NCBI GenBank assembly: GCA_009617715.1
Contig: VTFK01000451.1
Coordinates: 248,001-312,000 of the forward strand
Source: Plectrocnemia conspersa
Taxonomy: Eukaryota; Arthropoda; Insecta; Trichoptera; Polycentropodidae
Length of the DNA stretch: 64,000 nucleotides
Reading direction: 5' to 3'
A program made the translations under genes and the position numbers. Below are positions 36,021 to 46,899 of this stretch, in pieces. Position 1 is the stretch's first letter, and the number at the start of each line of letters is the position of its first letter. The notes beneath the pieces are model-generated. The model was not told the origin of the DNA. It saw only the letters and a program-made list of their open reading frames with translations, and did not search any database.

Positions 36021-36029
36021 CGTAGAAAA

Positions 36030-36565
36030 ATATAAATGTACATTTCGTGGGCCGACGCATAAAGAATTCTATTATTTTTTTACTGTTCGCATTTCGCATA
36101 TTTTCAATTATTACCCCATTTCGATTCGAACAATAAACGCAAACATAAATCAGGTTTAGCAAAGAGACCGCAGGGCATGCGCATGAATATGTAACGAGCA
36201 AGAAAACCAAAGAGCATTGTCAAACACTAGTATTCGGGCCGCAGTTTCGGGCCCCCGGTTGTTAAGGGCTCATATATTCATAAATAACCATAAGATACAC
36301 ATGTTTCGGGTGTAACGGCCCTCTTGTACGGAGATTGTAGTTAATCTTATTTGCATAAAAGGAAAACGCTCGGTGTAACACCCCGGAAGTGTATTGTGTG
36401 TCACACGTTATTACCATACGAAACGGGTGCGTAAACCTACGGCGACTGTTCGCGCTTAATCGATTACACCTAGAGACGTTATTCACTTCAGCTGCTCTAC
36501 GATGTCTTGTTTATGTCTCGAGGAATAGACGGAGAGTGTCTCTTGTTAAGATCTATAGATTAGGA
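36030..36565. other. Candidate regulatory island
   Basis: About 530 bp of higher GC without repeats. Words include 'gggcatgcgcatgaatatg' near 36173, 'tattcgggccgcagtttcgg' near 36231 and 'aacgctcggtgtaacacccc' near 36364. Overlapping frames on opposite strands (36262-36486 minus and 36389-36613 plus) are mutually exclusive shadows and show no family features. Regulatory role inferred. Confidence 0.32.
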
Positions 36566-36650
36566 GTGTTTCAGAAGTATTTGTATTCGAATACAAGTTT
36601 TTTCAATTCATAGAGAGTATTTTATATGTATTCAACAAAAAAAGATTTTT

Positions 36651-36688
36651 GTTTTGTTTTGTTTTTTTTTTATAAAAACAAAACAAAA
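36651..36688. repeat. Simple inverted repeat of ttttg units
   Basis: (ttttg)n at about 36652-36666 pairs with (caaaa)n at 36674-36688 with 15-bp arms and an A/T loop. Probably arose from a low-complexity tract. Confidence 0.7.
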
Positions 36689-36735
36689 AAGAAACAATAG
36701 AAATTGAAAACAAAGTTCAATATATCTGCGAGATC

Positions 36736-36743
36736 AGAATAAG
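36736..36743 (+). repeat. 8-bp target site duplication, left copy
   Basis: agaataag precedes the MITE and is repeated exactly at 36985-36992. Confidence 0.9.
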
Positions 36744-36984
36744 CAGTGGCGTAGCTATGGTGGGGCGGAGGGTGCAGGCCGCCCCGAGCGGCTCTTGCTT
36801 GGGGGCGGCATATTCGCGATGGGATCGTCCAGTGTGGTTCTTAACCCTGAATGCACTAAAATATATATAAATCCACGAATTTAATATTAATCAATTTATT
36901 ATTTTAGGAAATGCTGATTTTATTATCCTGCAAAAAATATATAGGGGGGGGCGGCAATTTTAAGGATATCTAGCTACGCCACTG
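36744..36984. mobile_element. hAT-type MITE, 241 bp, complete
   Basis: This non-autonomous DNA transposon is bounded by perfect 14-bp terminal inverted repeats cagtggcgtagcta (36744-36757) and its reverse complement (36971-36984), and flanked by an 8-bp duplication agaataag. The next inner sequences at both ends are C/G-rich (ggggcgg... and ...gccgccccccc when read inward), in contrast to the AT-rich middle. No coding capacity. The 8-bp duplication and CAGTGGCGTAG terminus indicate mobilisation by a hAT transposase encoded elsewhere. Exact repeats and duplication suggest relatively recent insertion. Confidence 0.93.
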
Positions 36985-36992
36985 AGAATAAG
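36985..36992 (+). repeat. 8-bp target site duplication, right copy
   Basis: agaataag, identical to 36736-36743. Confidence 0.9.
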
Positions 36993-37192
36993 TGATTAAT
37001 ATATAATTATAATTACGATTGATTATTATAAATTAGCTATTTTTATATTTTAGAATAATTTTAAAAGTAAAGCTACATATTTGTGATATCTATCGATGCT
37101 AAGTTATAATAGATAAAATACATATTTTGAACCTTTGCAATATCACACAATTTAATTTTCAAGGTCGTCAATGCTGGCAGAATATTATTACC

Positions 37193-38005
37193 TTAGGATT
37201 ATTATTACCTAGGATTTAGGTGTGACTTTTTAAGAACGTTGGAAATTCAGCCCGCACATTTCAAAGACACAGCAGATCATTAAAAATGCTCGGTTTTATC
37301 TTAATAAATGCGCGCTACTTCAGGAATACTTTTGTATTGCGCACTCTTTATGATGCTCTAGTCCGCAGCATATTAGAATCTAACCCTATTATTTGGATTT
37401 CAGGTGTAATGAGTTGAAGCTAGAAAAAATACAGAGTAAACTCCTTCGATATTTATACTTGAAGGAATACGGTTATTATCCGTTCATATTTACCAGTGAT
37501 TTAATTCTGGGAGTGCTAAGATACGTTTCTTTGTCAACTCGCAGAAGTGTTTATATAATTAAACACTTCTAGAAATTGCTCAAAAGCATCGTAAACTTCC
37601 CTTCGGTGCTTGAGCAGCTCCAAATGTGGATTCCGGAAGGTGGTTATAGTTCTCGGTCGCGTCCACTGTTCTTGCCTGTAAAGTCTAGAGCTAAATCACT
37701 TGCCAACTCTTCTCTGGCAATGGCTGTTCGTCTGCTCAATACTGTGCAACGAGACATTGACATTTTCTCCTGCACATATGGGGTTTTGGTTCAATTCGTG
37801 TGGGACAATGCACACCTGTTGAGGTAATTTGTGTCTGTTCTATTATCTTGTTTTCGTGTGTATATGAGTGTTTGTGTTTGTGCGTATATACATTTGTATG
37901 TATTGTAATAAATATATTTTAAACCATTAGCAATCGTGACGTATTAGGTTAACCTCTCAGGTCACGATGGTCATAATTTTAATAAATAAATATATAAATA
38001 TATCA
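37193..38005 (+). pseudogene. LINE RT 3' fragment with preserved 3' end (family 1, copy 1)
   Basis: 5'-truncated non-LTR retrotransposon. Reading from about 37213: DLGVTF(stop)ERWKFSPH, the RT 'DLGV.fd..l.Fs.H' motif. After a frame change it gives SLKMLGFILINARYFRNTFV, LRTLYDALVRSILESNPIIW, LEKIQSKLLRYLYLKEYGYY and YVSLSTRRSV. ORF 37576-37827 then reads MLKSIVNFPSVLEQLQMWIP, followed by SRSRPLFLPVKSRAKSLANS and AVRLLN, the extreme C-terminus of this kind of RT. A non-coding tail follows, and the element ends in 'tcacgatggtcataatttt' plus an AATAAATA-rich tract. The tail closely resembles that of the copy at 48.2 kb. 5' truncation and an A/T repeat tail are typical of LINE insertion. Confidence 0.85.
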
Positions 38006-38009
38006 AATA

Positions 38010-38485
38010 TTTAGTCTAGTGTCATACTACTTACTTGGTAGTTGTTGATTGTGTTAACATAGTTGCAACGCTTTGGAATAACGTCCGTCATGTTACAACA
38101 GAAGGTTTACAATACATATAAATATTGTATTATTAATACAAATTGTTGAACTCAAATATTAAAGAATAAGATTATATTTAACACAAATATAAGTAGGTAT
38201 ATATTTTTATGTTTAGGTACATATTTATTATAAAGACATATTATGATCTTTTAACTTTTTTATGACTTTTGTAGAATTGGGATTGAATCCTTCGTGAAAA
38301 ATATAAAAAATAGCTAATTTTTAAATAAATTCTTATAAATAAATAAATCGTACACATTTGCTGTGTAAAACTCAAAGCAGGGTCTTACGTTAAATTATAT
38401 TTTCCAAGTAATAAACTTATAGTACACACTTTACAAAAACGGTATTAGGTGTCGGGAGAATTACATTTGAAAATCTTGTTCCAGG
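38010..38485. other. AT-rich non-coding stretch
   Basis: Nothing recognisable. Confidence 0.4.
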
Positions 38486-38489
38486 ACGA

Positions 38490-38850
38490 AATATGATGGT
38501 GCTCACGAAGATCTCCGTCGAATGACACGTCAGCTTTCATTCCTTTTGGCAAAACGTAGAAGATTGCAGAAATATTTCTAGCGGAGACGTGCTTCGCTCG
38601 AGACAGGCGACGCCATAACTTTTTCCACAGAAAAATAACGAATATATTTTAACACCGCATGAGCAAAGTGGCAACGTACGTCTATGCGAATGGAATGATT
38701 TGTCTTAAACACAAACTAGAAGTGAAGAAAAAATCCAAACAAAACACCATAGTACCGCGCACATACATTTGTTTCTCTTGCTGTGTGTCAAGACGCGATA
38801 AATAATGTGCGGAAAGCTCGAGGAGTGAAAACTTCATCATAGTATATATG
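38490..38850. other. Candidate regulatory island
   Basis: Higher-GC, non-repetitive patch with 'gatctccgtcgaatgacacg' near 38510 and 'gcggagacgtgcttcgctcg' near 38580. No ORF. Function inferred. Confidence 0.28.
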
Positions 38851-39114
38851 TATCATATATGTGTACATAAACACGATCTCGTGTAAAATACAATTTGGTT
38901 GAAATCACAACTTTGAAGCGCCATCTTGCAAAAGCAAGCGTATAATAATTTTGCATGAAAATATTTGCTTTTGTATAGTCAAAATATGTAGTGTATTATT
39001 TGATATATTTTTAATCAATACATTTAAAAAATAATTAGCTTAAAAAAATATTAGATATGTAATTATTATTTAGAACTAAAATTGATACATTCAGTCAAGT
39101 GTTTAATATCAATT

Positions 39115-39725
39115 TCTGTCCGCAGACATAATCGTAATTATGAATTCCGCACGCGATTTGAGAGGTTGCAACGCTAGACGTTTTGAATTTGGTTTATCGA
39201 GCGCTAATGGCATACCTGTGTGTACTCAAGACTGTCGCCACTCAAGCAGACTCACAAAGAAGCAACTTGCACAATGTAGTGCAATTAATCTCGCACTCCC
39301 ACTTACCGGGAGAGAGATTCGACGACGGCCACCGACTCACTAATTTCCTACTCGGCGTTCGTACGTTATTGCTGACAACCCTCCATCCGTCCTACCCATT
39401 AGTACTACTCAACACATAAGCACCCAGCTACGTACGCAAGCAGTTGGTGGTTGATCTCCCTAAAAAATATATTCATCACTTATTCAAAATTCTCCTTAAA
39501 ATGATATCGCTCAGTGGCAGATGGCAGAGTGTAGCGCTAATTGGTGTATTAAGATAATCGTTAATTCGAACGCTACAAAGTGAGGCGATGATATTTCAGT
39601 GTTTGATTAATGAACTCGCTCCGTGAACGAAATTAAGATTTTAACGCCAAGATCTTGCAAAATATCTCTTTTCTCGCTTGGCATTAAAAATTAAACGCAG
39701 CTGAAACGTCCGAGATGACGGATTT
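39115..39725. other. Candidate regulatory island (two overlapping chance frames)
   Basis: About 600 bp of higher GC. It begins with 'cgtaattatgaattccgcac' near 39131 and includes 'cactcccacttaccgggaga' near 39293 and 'ttaattcgaacgctacaaag' near 39562. Plus-strand frames 39140-39343 and 39183-39419 overlap in different phases. Neither shows a domain, signal peptide or plausible splice structure, so I do not call a gene. The length and composition make it one of the stronger non-coding candidates. Confidence 0.32.
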
Positions 39726-39729
39726 CATT

Positions 39730-40485
39730 TCAAAGACGTAAAATTTAGATAATATATTGTTCGTAATTAAAAATATAAGAAAAGGTTATTTTATTTTAAA
39801 TTGTGCGTATTGACACTGCGCGTATGTTTGTTAATACACATATAGTAAATTGAAGCACTGTTTATTTATATTAATAAACATACATTTATTGTTTACTTGT
39901 TCTAAAATGTATACACAAACTGATTATAGTATATGAAAGCAATATAAAATGTAGAGAAGTAACCAATTTAGGCTAGCAATTAACATTTATATTATTTTCA
40001 AAATTATTTTTATTTAATATTATAAAGTACATTTACTCACAAATTTATTTGTTTCTATGTACATATACATTTATAAAGAAATAATAATCCATATTTATGC
40101 CTCTAATCACTTTCGTTAGGTTTTGTAAAATCAAAGCATTATTTAGTCATAAATCTTCTGTCTTTCACCAAAACTTTTTATATTTTTTTGAATATTTTAC
40201 CTTTTGAAAGTTTCTAAAAAGTCCAACCTAAGCCTTTTGCTTTTAACGTTTTAGGGACCAAACAGAGCCACGTTTTTGGGGATCTAGTATTGAAATTTTG
40301 CGAAATTACTCTGACCAAAAGTGATTATTTAGACAATGTGTGATTACACAAAGGCTCTCGTTACAACTAGAACTATAGGGTTTTTTCATAAATAACAGGC
40401 AAGGATTCATCGGTGCATCGAATTCATATTTCTTTGTTACGAAACCGTCATTTTTAACACTATATCACCAGAAGACAAATAGTAC
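39730..40485. other. AT-rich non-coding stretch
   Basis: No gene, RNA or bounded repeat recognised. Confidence 0.4.
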
Positions 40486-40489
40486 CGTA

Positions 40490-40980
40490 AGGCCATAAAA
40501 TGCCCGTTACGCAATTCCACCTTGACGATTATACATCAAGTAAATGTTACTTTCTAAAGGCGTATACTTATTTCGTGTTCAAGAAGCTAGTGTATCGATT
40601 GGCTTGAATGTAATTGGTCAGCCAACTTTGCATTCCCGGATATTTAAGCCATCATTATTAAAAATCTTCTTGCATTACATTACGAAATAAATTTTTAAGG
40701 TAACTCTTAAATACAGGCTCTTAGCATACGGTCTTTTTACGGTTAGTTTTTAATTAGTTATGCAATAACTTTAAGTAAACAATCCCGCGCAAGGCGCAAG
40801 TCAAGTAGTATACGTTTACAAAACGTAAGGCGCTCATTAGGAAGGCTTTCACGCAAAATATAAAACCATGCCACCGCATTAATGAGACGCATAAGCGTGT
40901 GTGTGGCATTACGTAATAATAACTCAAAGTTGACCTTACCGTTTTCCTAACGACTGATGAAAAACTCAGAAGCTTACCTG
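40490..40980. other. Candidate regulatory island
   Basis: Higher-complexity sequence with 'gtaaggccataaaatgcccg' near 40486 (a CCATAAA posterior-Hox/Caudal-like word), 'gtatcgattggcttgaatg' near 40592, 'aatgtaattggtcagcc' near 40607 and GC-rich 'acaatcccgcgcaaggcgc' near 40779. The minus-strand frame 40754-40987 is unassigned. Enhancer role inferred. Confidence 0.32.
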
Positions 40981-40984
40981 CGAA

Positions 40985-41855
40985 CAAAAAATATAATTAC
41001 CATTATTATTTTGTTAAAATAATTCGGTAAATATATGTTTGAAAAAGGATATAATTTTTTTAGCTCTTAGAGAATGGATTCAATGCATTTAAAATCTAGA
41101 AAATAGTTTACATTTGTTTAGTTTTGCTTTATTATTTATTTTAGTCTTAAAGAACAATATGGAATAATTCGTCCTTCATAAAGGATATTAAAAAAATACA
41201 TAAGTATTTTATTTGGAGGTTTATATTCATATTTAGGAGCTTATTATATATAATACGGTGTCTGGCAAAAAATTCAAATATTTTTTTTTTGTACAAGATC
41301 AATTCAAGGCAATGTTAACGGAAGTCATAGAAAAATTTATTTTAACATTCACAGCTAACAAATTTGACTCTCAGGAATTCATCGTCTCAAAAGAAATATT
41401 ATAAAATTGGTACAGCTTAAAAAGAACAAATAAGTAGGCAACAAGCTTATTATTTATTCAAAAAAATAGCAACATATTACGTGTTAAACTTAAAAAGTCT
41501 AGAATCTTATTTTATTTAAAATTACGAATATATTCGAATACTTTGTTCATTTTTTATTTAACATTTGAATAGTTAAAAACTACGAATAATTGAGAACCCT
41601 AAGGATAGATCATATCTTGTACATATTATTCGTACACATGTTCGTTTAGGAGTGATCTTTGAAATAAGCATAGTTCCAGAAACACCACCCTCTTTTGAAC
41701 AAACGTTGAAATGTATTGAAGCGTTTATTTGTAGTGTTTTTTGTTTCATGCATTACTTAGGTACTTTTGTACTATGGTAATTTTTTTTTATTTGGATCTT
41801 TTTTACTTGGCCCATTTGTAAAATTTTTATACAAATCCATTCATAGCGCCTAAAG
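40985..41855. other. AT-rich non-coding stretch
   Basis: Nothing recognisable on either strand. Confidence 0.4.
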
Positions 41856-41859
41856 CGAC

Positions 41860-42265
41860 ATGTACCGCCAGCTTTGGATCCATGCATCATCGGCTCCAGT
41901 TATTCTACCACACACTGTTGAATCAATCCTTATAAATTTGATTGGACAGCCGAACAGAGGATAATGGAATTATTCGTCCCCTATGTGCGATATATAAGAC
42001 GTCGGACCGGATACGGAACGTTTGTCCACGTAACCGGCGGCGTCCGTGCAGAACGGTCCGGAGCATCATATGGCCTGTGAAACACCGGCCTTTTATCGCT
42101 CAATAACGACAGGGATCGTCAACGTAACAGACCCGGAGCAAAGCCCTTTGTGGATTTTTTTGTGGCTTAAATAAATCCGGAATTGTACGTAAGGTGTGTC
42201 GGCACGTTTGCTACGAGGATGCGTGATCAGCCGAAACGTTCTTAAGAAATTCTTAGACGGGTATA
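41860..42265. other. Candidate regulatory island with the highest motif density seen
   Basis: About 400 bp rich in GC and CpG-containing words. It contains 'tccatgcatcatcggctcc', 'cggaccggatacggaacg', 'aaccggcggcgtccgtgc', 'acggtccggagcatcatatg' and 'ggccttttatcgctcaat'. Runt-type words ttgtgg/tgtggct occur at about 42149-42168 (tttgtggatttttttgtggc). A candidate inverted cggtccg/cggaccg pair lies at about 42004-42060. It has sharp AT-rich borders on both sides and no ORF. Regulatory nature is inferred. Confidence 0.36.
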
Positions 42266-42269
42266 AAAA

Positions 42270-43195
42270 CTTTAAAAATAGAAACGCCGGAAGTGCTATT
42301 TAATATTTATTTACATCTACCACTTTAATAAGTTAATTTAATAAGTTTATAAAATGTAATTTTATGAAGCATAACAACTATAAATTATTAAATAGTTAAA
42401 TAAATAAGTTATTTAAAAAAATCTTGCACTGATAATAAAAACCAGTATTTTAGTTTAATTTTTTTTTCCGTAATTCAATCTGTTTTTATTTTTAAAATGA
42501 AATTTTTTTTATCTATACAAAATTATTAAGCAATTTTTAAATAAAGTCGCTGACGTCACCAGTTGACAAATCATGAACCATAAATAGCCAATAATAAAAT
42601 AAGCATGACAAATTCGATTCAATTTCAAGGTATATTATGTTTATAGTAATAGAAACGTGGTAATAACTTGCAGCTTTACGGAATTTTTGTGAGGTAATCG
42701 AAAGCAATCAACTCTTAGATATTGCACCACAATAACGTCTCAAATCTACTCAAATTTTTTTACTAATTTCTCCCACAGACACTTTATTTACTAGTTATGA
42801 CCCTTGTGATTTTTCTTTGTTTCTGCAGATAAATAGGATATTAAAAGACATCGTTTTGTGACCATAGTCGATCAAGGTAAAATCATTGAGTAAACAATTC
42901 AAAAACTATACCAAGTAGGTCATTGTGGTTTAGAATTAACTCCACTATAAGTATATCATATCTGATAAATATTATAGCATAATTTATTCTATTAGTCTAA
43001 AAAGATACAAGATAAATATTGCTAAATAAAAATTACATATTTTGAAAAAAATAAAAATTTTTCATGTTGTTTATATGATTTTTGAGAAAATGCTAGACTG
43101 CTAAAATCGTCGTAGATTGAGTTTTTTTTTAAAATTTAAGACACGCCTTCACAAATCAAAAATTGTATTGACAACGGTGTAATACAATGTGCGAG
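42270..43195. other. AT-rich non-coding stretch
   Basis: No gene or bounded repeat recognised before the TTAA-flanked element at 43.2 kb. Confidence 0.4.
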
Positions 43196-43674
43196 TTATT
43201 AACCCATTATGCGGTATCGACGTACATGTACGGCGGTTGATCTTTCACTGCTTTGAGGTACTCCATATAGTTATTTATTTACATATATAACTAAATAAAT
43301 ATAAAATTAAAAACATTACATTTATGTAATATTTAAAAAAAAATATTTCAATGATTATAGAAAATAATAACAATAAATTATAAGAGAATTTAAATAAACC
43401 TAACAAAAACTATGTTATATTAATTTTAAAAAAATAATAAAAGCCTCTGAATTTTTATATAAAAAAATTTCCACAAAAGTCGAGAAATATATAAAATAAA
43501 TGTAAATTATTATTATTTAAATTTATTATTAGTGTTAAAATAAATTAATAAAACACAATAACACAAAAAGTAGTGAAATAAATAAAATCAATTACACGTT
43601 GATAAATACTGATTTTTTTTCTATAATTGACTATAAATGCAATATAAATAATAATAAATAAGTAACAAAATTTT

Positions 43675-44283
43675 GATCCCGGGATTTCGGTATTGCAATT
43701 AGTCGATCCCGGGATCCCGGGACCAGTCCCGGGATGATTTTCATGTCATTTTATCGATAAAAATAATTTAAAATGAATAATACAATATATTTTTACATCT
43801 GTTTTTTATAACGTACAATGTATAAAGTACGTATAATTTTAATCTTTAACTTAAAATAGAAAATAATATAAAAAAAATAAAAAAGGGAAGGTCTTATATA
43901 TTTAAAGAAGAAAAAAAACTTTTGACAAATGTACATAGGTTACATTCATAGACACAATTAATTGAAAACATTATTTTGAATAAAACTCACGAAGTAACAT
44001 CAAAGCATCAAGTGTTTTATCATTTAGCCTTGATCTGATTTTGGTTCCTAAGCAGCCTGCTGCTGAAAAAGCACGTTCAGACTCACAGCCTCAAATATTC
44101 ACAGATGACACGTGCAACTCGCGCAAGTTTGTACACGAAATATAACGATGTTGTCAATAATAATTCGATTGTGCTTGATAAATCAATCAATCCAAAAAAT
44201 TCGGGATTATGTTTTATAATCCCGGGACTCATCGGGTATTGAAAATCGTTCGGGATCCTGGGATCCCGGGATTGGAATCCCTA
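43675..44283 (-). mobile_element. hAT element nested inside the TTAA-flanked MITE
   Basis: Both ends are made of CCCGGGAT-rich inverted sequence. On the plus strand the right end reads ggatcccgggattggaatcc and then cta. Its reverse complement (tagggattccaatcccggg) resembles the left-end block with 'tattgcaattagtcgatccc' and 'gggatcccgggacc' (43691-43723). The minus-strand interior carries a hAT C-terminal fragment. Clean 8-bp duplications could not be seen because the left junction is degraded. The element must be younger than the MITE it splits. Confidence 0.72.
43970..44130 (-). pseudogene. hAT transposase C-terminal fragment
   Basis: The minus-strand translation gives ESERAFSAAGCLGTKIRSRL followed by NDKTLDALMLLREFYSK. 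This is the hAT dimerisation signature, in which '.SER.FS.aG....k.RsrL...tld.l..Lr' is the conserved core near the protein end. A short LARVARVICE-like or LRELHVSSVN-like stretch precedes it in a different frame, implying at least one frameshift. The catalytic region is absent, so the element is a deletion derivative. Compared with the hAT copy at 10.2-11.3 kb, both the terminal repeats and this C-terminal sequence differ, so they belong to different hAT families. Confidence 0.87.
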
Positions 44284-44411
44284 CAAATGTGTATAAATTA
44301 ACTCACTACTCAAAGAGTTTAAATACCAAACCTCCACCTGTCCAAACTCCAATGGTCATGCAATGATTCTTATATAATAAAAGCGACAGAAATAAACACA
44401 GCAAATAATTA

Positions 44412-44483
44412 GTAAAATAGACGAGTGGTATTAGCCGCTGCCAATTAACTTAAAAGTCCTGGGTTCGAATCCCACATAGATCC
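44412..44483 (+). pseudogene. tRNA-Leu-like fossil (or tRNA-derived SINE head)
   Basis: tagacgagtggtattagcc has the form of a tRNA-Leu/Ser A-box/D-arm (GGCCGAGTGGT..AAGGC). It is followed at short distance by a perfect B-box/T-arm gggttcgaatccc at 44461-44473 and 'acatagatcca'. The T-arm sequence is that of animal tRNA-Leu genes, but the anticodon stem and long variable arm are collapsed and the acceptor stem does not pair. It cannot fold as a functional tRNA. It is either a decayed tRNA gene or a SINE head. Confidence 0.6.
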
Positions 44484-44489
44484 AATTGT

Positions 44490-45675
44490 TTTTTAAATAT
44501 ATAATTGAAAATTTAATCGATTGTCACAGATATTTATTTTGATTTTTTTAATCTCACTGTATCGTTATGAATAATAAAAATCAAGCTAAGTCATACATAT
44601 TTGGTATTGATTTTTTTTTGTAATGAGCTGCTTAAGCTCATTGAAAATATCTCATATGAATTAGAAAAAAATTACCCCGAAATTGTCGTAAATGATTCAA
44701 GCGTCAAGATATTATTATTTATTTGCAAAAGTTTTTGTTTTATCTTTAAACTAAATTGAATAAAAAAACAATTGTATTTTACTCATCTGTATAACTTATT
44801 TGTGAACAAAAAAATGGTTGTAAACCAGCACATTTTATTTTATTATATTTCATATACAAATGTAAATCTTATATATGAAATAAACAAAATATAAGAAAGC
44901 GCATTTCATTTACTTCCGATAGTAACCTTTATCAAAAATTAAACGGTAAGCATAGAACTTTGAAGCAGCCGCTTCCCTCTTCACACAAACCCTAATACGT
45001 CCCAAATTCAACAGGATACTCGGAAATAACTGGATTCTACAGAATCAGATACCACGTATGTATATTATCACATTAATTGTACGTGATTCAAAATGGTTAC
45101 AAAATAATAATATTTTTAAACAGCTTGGTCAGGATGATAAAAAATATATAAGTTAAATACTAATATATATATATATATTTTTTTTTTAATTATCTGTTAT
45201 TACTTAAGTTAAATTTTAAATGATATTTAATTACATTTTTAAGTTAAATTTTAAATGATATTGATTTAAATTTTTATGGTAAAACCTATAATTTTTAGTT
45301 TTTTAATGACAGGTTTTACTTTTTCCCTTTTGGATTATAGCCTTTATATTTATAGAATTTTATAGCAAATTACGTACAAATGATCAAAGAACTTGACTAA
45401 AGAGTTTATTTTTAGACTGTACAAATTATTTCAGTTACCAACGTATAAAATTATAATCAAGGAATTGAGTCGTACGAATAATGAAACATTAATTTAAATA
45501 GTAGCTTATTATATGCATAGCATAGGACTTAATTATTAAGTTGTGATTTTCTGCTGCTAAATTCAATACTTTATTGTATATAAAACATGATTTATTGATA
45601 AAAAAAATTATGTTAAAAATAAACAAAAATATTTAACTGATCTTTTATTTATAAAGGGGTGAATCATAATTTGCT
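44490..45675. other. AT-rich stretch with a short tandem duplication
   Basis: A 23-bp word beginning taagttaaattttaaatgat is found at 45205-45227 and 45240-45262, a 35-bp spaced tandem duplication. A mixed patch at 44940-45060 is unassigned. (TA)n-like sequence lies at 45163-45180. Confidence 0.5.
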
Positions 45676-45679
45676 AGCG

Positions 45680-45960
45680 TAAAGTTGAACAAGTGCCAAA
45701 AGGTGTTTAGTCCGATAGGTATCGAGTTGGTCCGGCGTGTAGTTATTTCAATTCTCATTTGCTTTTCATTTCCGTTTTGTTGCTACGACAGAGATATCTT
45801 TTCAGGCGCCCTCCTACCCCTTAACTGTAGGGGTATCTGCTCTATTTTACTCACCCTACTAACGGATCTTGTCGAGACCGTTGCTTTTTGCTCTTCTCAT
45901 TTCTGCCGCGCTCTCCCAAAAATCTATATCTGTAGACGTCTCCGTAAATAGTCCCGTTTA
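45680..45960. other. Higher-GC patch with an unassigned open frame
   Basis: An 88-codon frame (45685-45951, plus) has no ATG at its start and no family features. It is Cys/Leu-rich by chance of composition. The patch has moderate GC and unique sequence, and is listed as a weak regulatory candidate. Confidence 0.25.
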
Positions 45961-45964
45961 AATG

Positions 45965-46760
45965 GATTAAATTACATTTCTATTTTGTATAACATAAATA
46001 ATAAAATTGAAAAGTAAATATAACCATTTTATGCATTTGGTAAAACTGGGAACAGGTTTTTGATTGCATTGTCATATGCATCTCACGCCTGCTTTTTTAG
46101 TAAAATTATTACAGAGCTTCTGATTAGTAGTCTTATTATCCTTTGGAAAACATTCAACAAATAACAGATAATCTTTTCATTAATAATTTCCACTTTTCCT
46201 GCTCTTCATTACCGACATAATTTTGCTTACGTTTTTAATAGTCTCACCACAAATGTAATTTGTATACTGAACCCTAAAAAGTTGTTGGTTAAATAGTCGA
46301 GTATTTACTGATCTCATTTAATTATTTCAATAAATTAGCTGCTGCTTCAATCCTTTGAAAGTGCGCATTTCAACAACTTAATTTGAACTGTCACACAAAA
46401 TTATTACACCGTTGTTTAAGCAGACAATCTTAATACTCAATTAATTAACTATTAAACAGAATAGCGTTCGTTGAGTTTTCGTTTTATTATGAACCCCTTT
46501 CAAATCGTATATTCGTATAACGTTTACCGATATAGTTAATTAATAATGTAGATTCTTAATAATTCAGTCGCAAAAGTAAACATGATTGATTGTGGCGAAA
46601 TTGGCAATTAATTAAACGTTTAATTGTTGTTGTTTGGAAACTGTTTGGAGAGAATATTGTTTTGAGTATCTGAACAGGATGCTTATGTATATGTGAAGAG
46701 AAGCATAAATATTATATACATCAATAAATGTGAATATCTCCATTAATTTAATTAGTGATA
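45965..46760. other. AT-rich non-coding stretch
   Basis: Nothing recognisable. Confidence 0.4.
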
Positions 46761-46766
46761 TATATT

Positions 46767-46822
46767 AGCTGCGTTATTAATCTGTTTATATTTTTAAATA
46801 TAAACAGATTAATGACGCAGCT
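46767..46822. repeat. Near-perfect palindrome, 27-bp arms
   Basis: agctgcgttattaatctg... (46767-46793) pairs with 46796-46822 at 26 of 27 positions, with a 2-base loop. It is the third long snap-back palindrome in the window (compare 16.58 and 33.65 kb). Their sequences are unrelated to one another. Confidence 0.9.
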
Positions 46823-46899
46823 TTATCTTGAACGAAGTAGCAATTTGAAGAGAAAACAATTCTGGTTTGAACAATATAAGCAAAATAAGTTTACTCGAT

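Larger units (their letters stand above)
43203..44318 (+). mobile_element. TTAA-flanked piggyBac-like MITE, copy B, interrupted by a hAT element
   Basis: Same family as the copy at 16977-17511. It starts right after TTAA (43199-43202) with cccattatgcggtatcg, then the shared palindromic word cgtacatgtacggcgg and 'atctttcactgctttgag'. It runs in parallel with copy A to about 43672. The shared right end ('caaatgtgtataaatt' and 'actcactactcaaagagt') resumes at 44284-44318 and abuts TTAA (44319-44322). The intervening ~0.6 kb is a different transposon. The C-rich start and TTAA on both sides point to piggyBac-type mobilisation. No transposase of its own. Confidence 0.75.

Noticed and set aside
36262..36613. 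Opposed frames on both strands
   Set aside because: Mutual shadows of one GC-rich island with no recognisable protein.
39140..39419. Two overlapping plus-strand frames
   Set aside because: Different phases, no domain, no splice structure; better explained as a non-coding island.
44412..44483. Functional tRNA-Leu gene
   Set aside because: The acceptor stem does not pair and the anticodon and variable arms are missing, so only a fossil or SINE head is supported.
45685..45951. 88-codon frame as a small membrane protein gene
   Set aside because: It lacks an ATG at the start, shows no signal peptide pattern beyond AT-driven hydrophobicity, and has no family resemblance.
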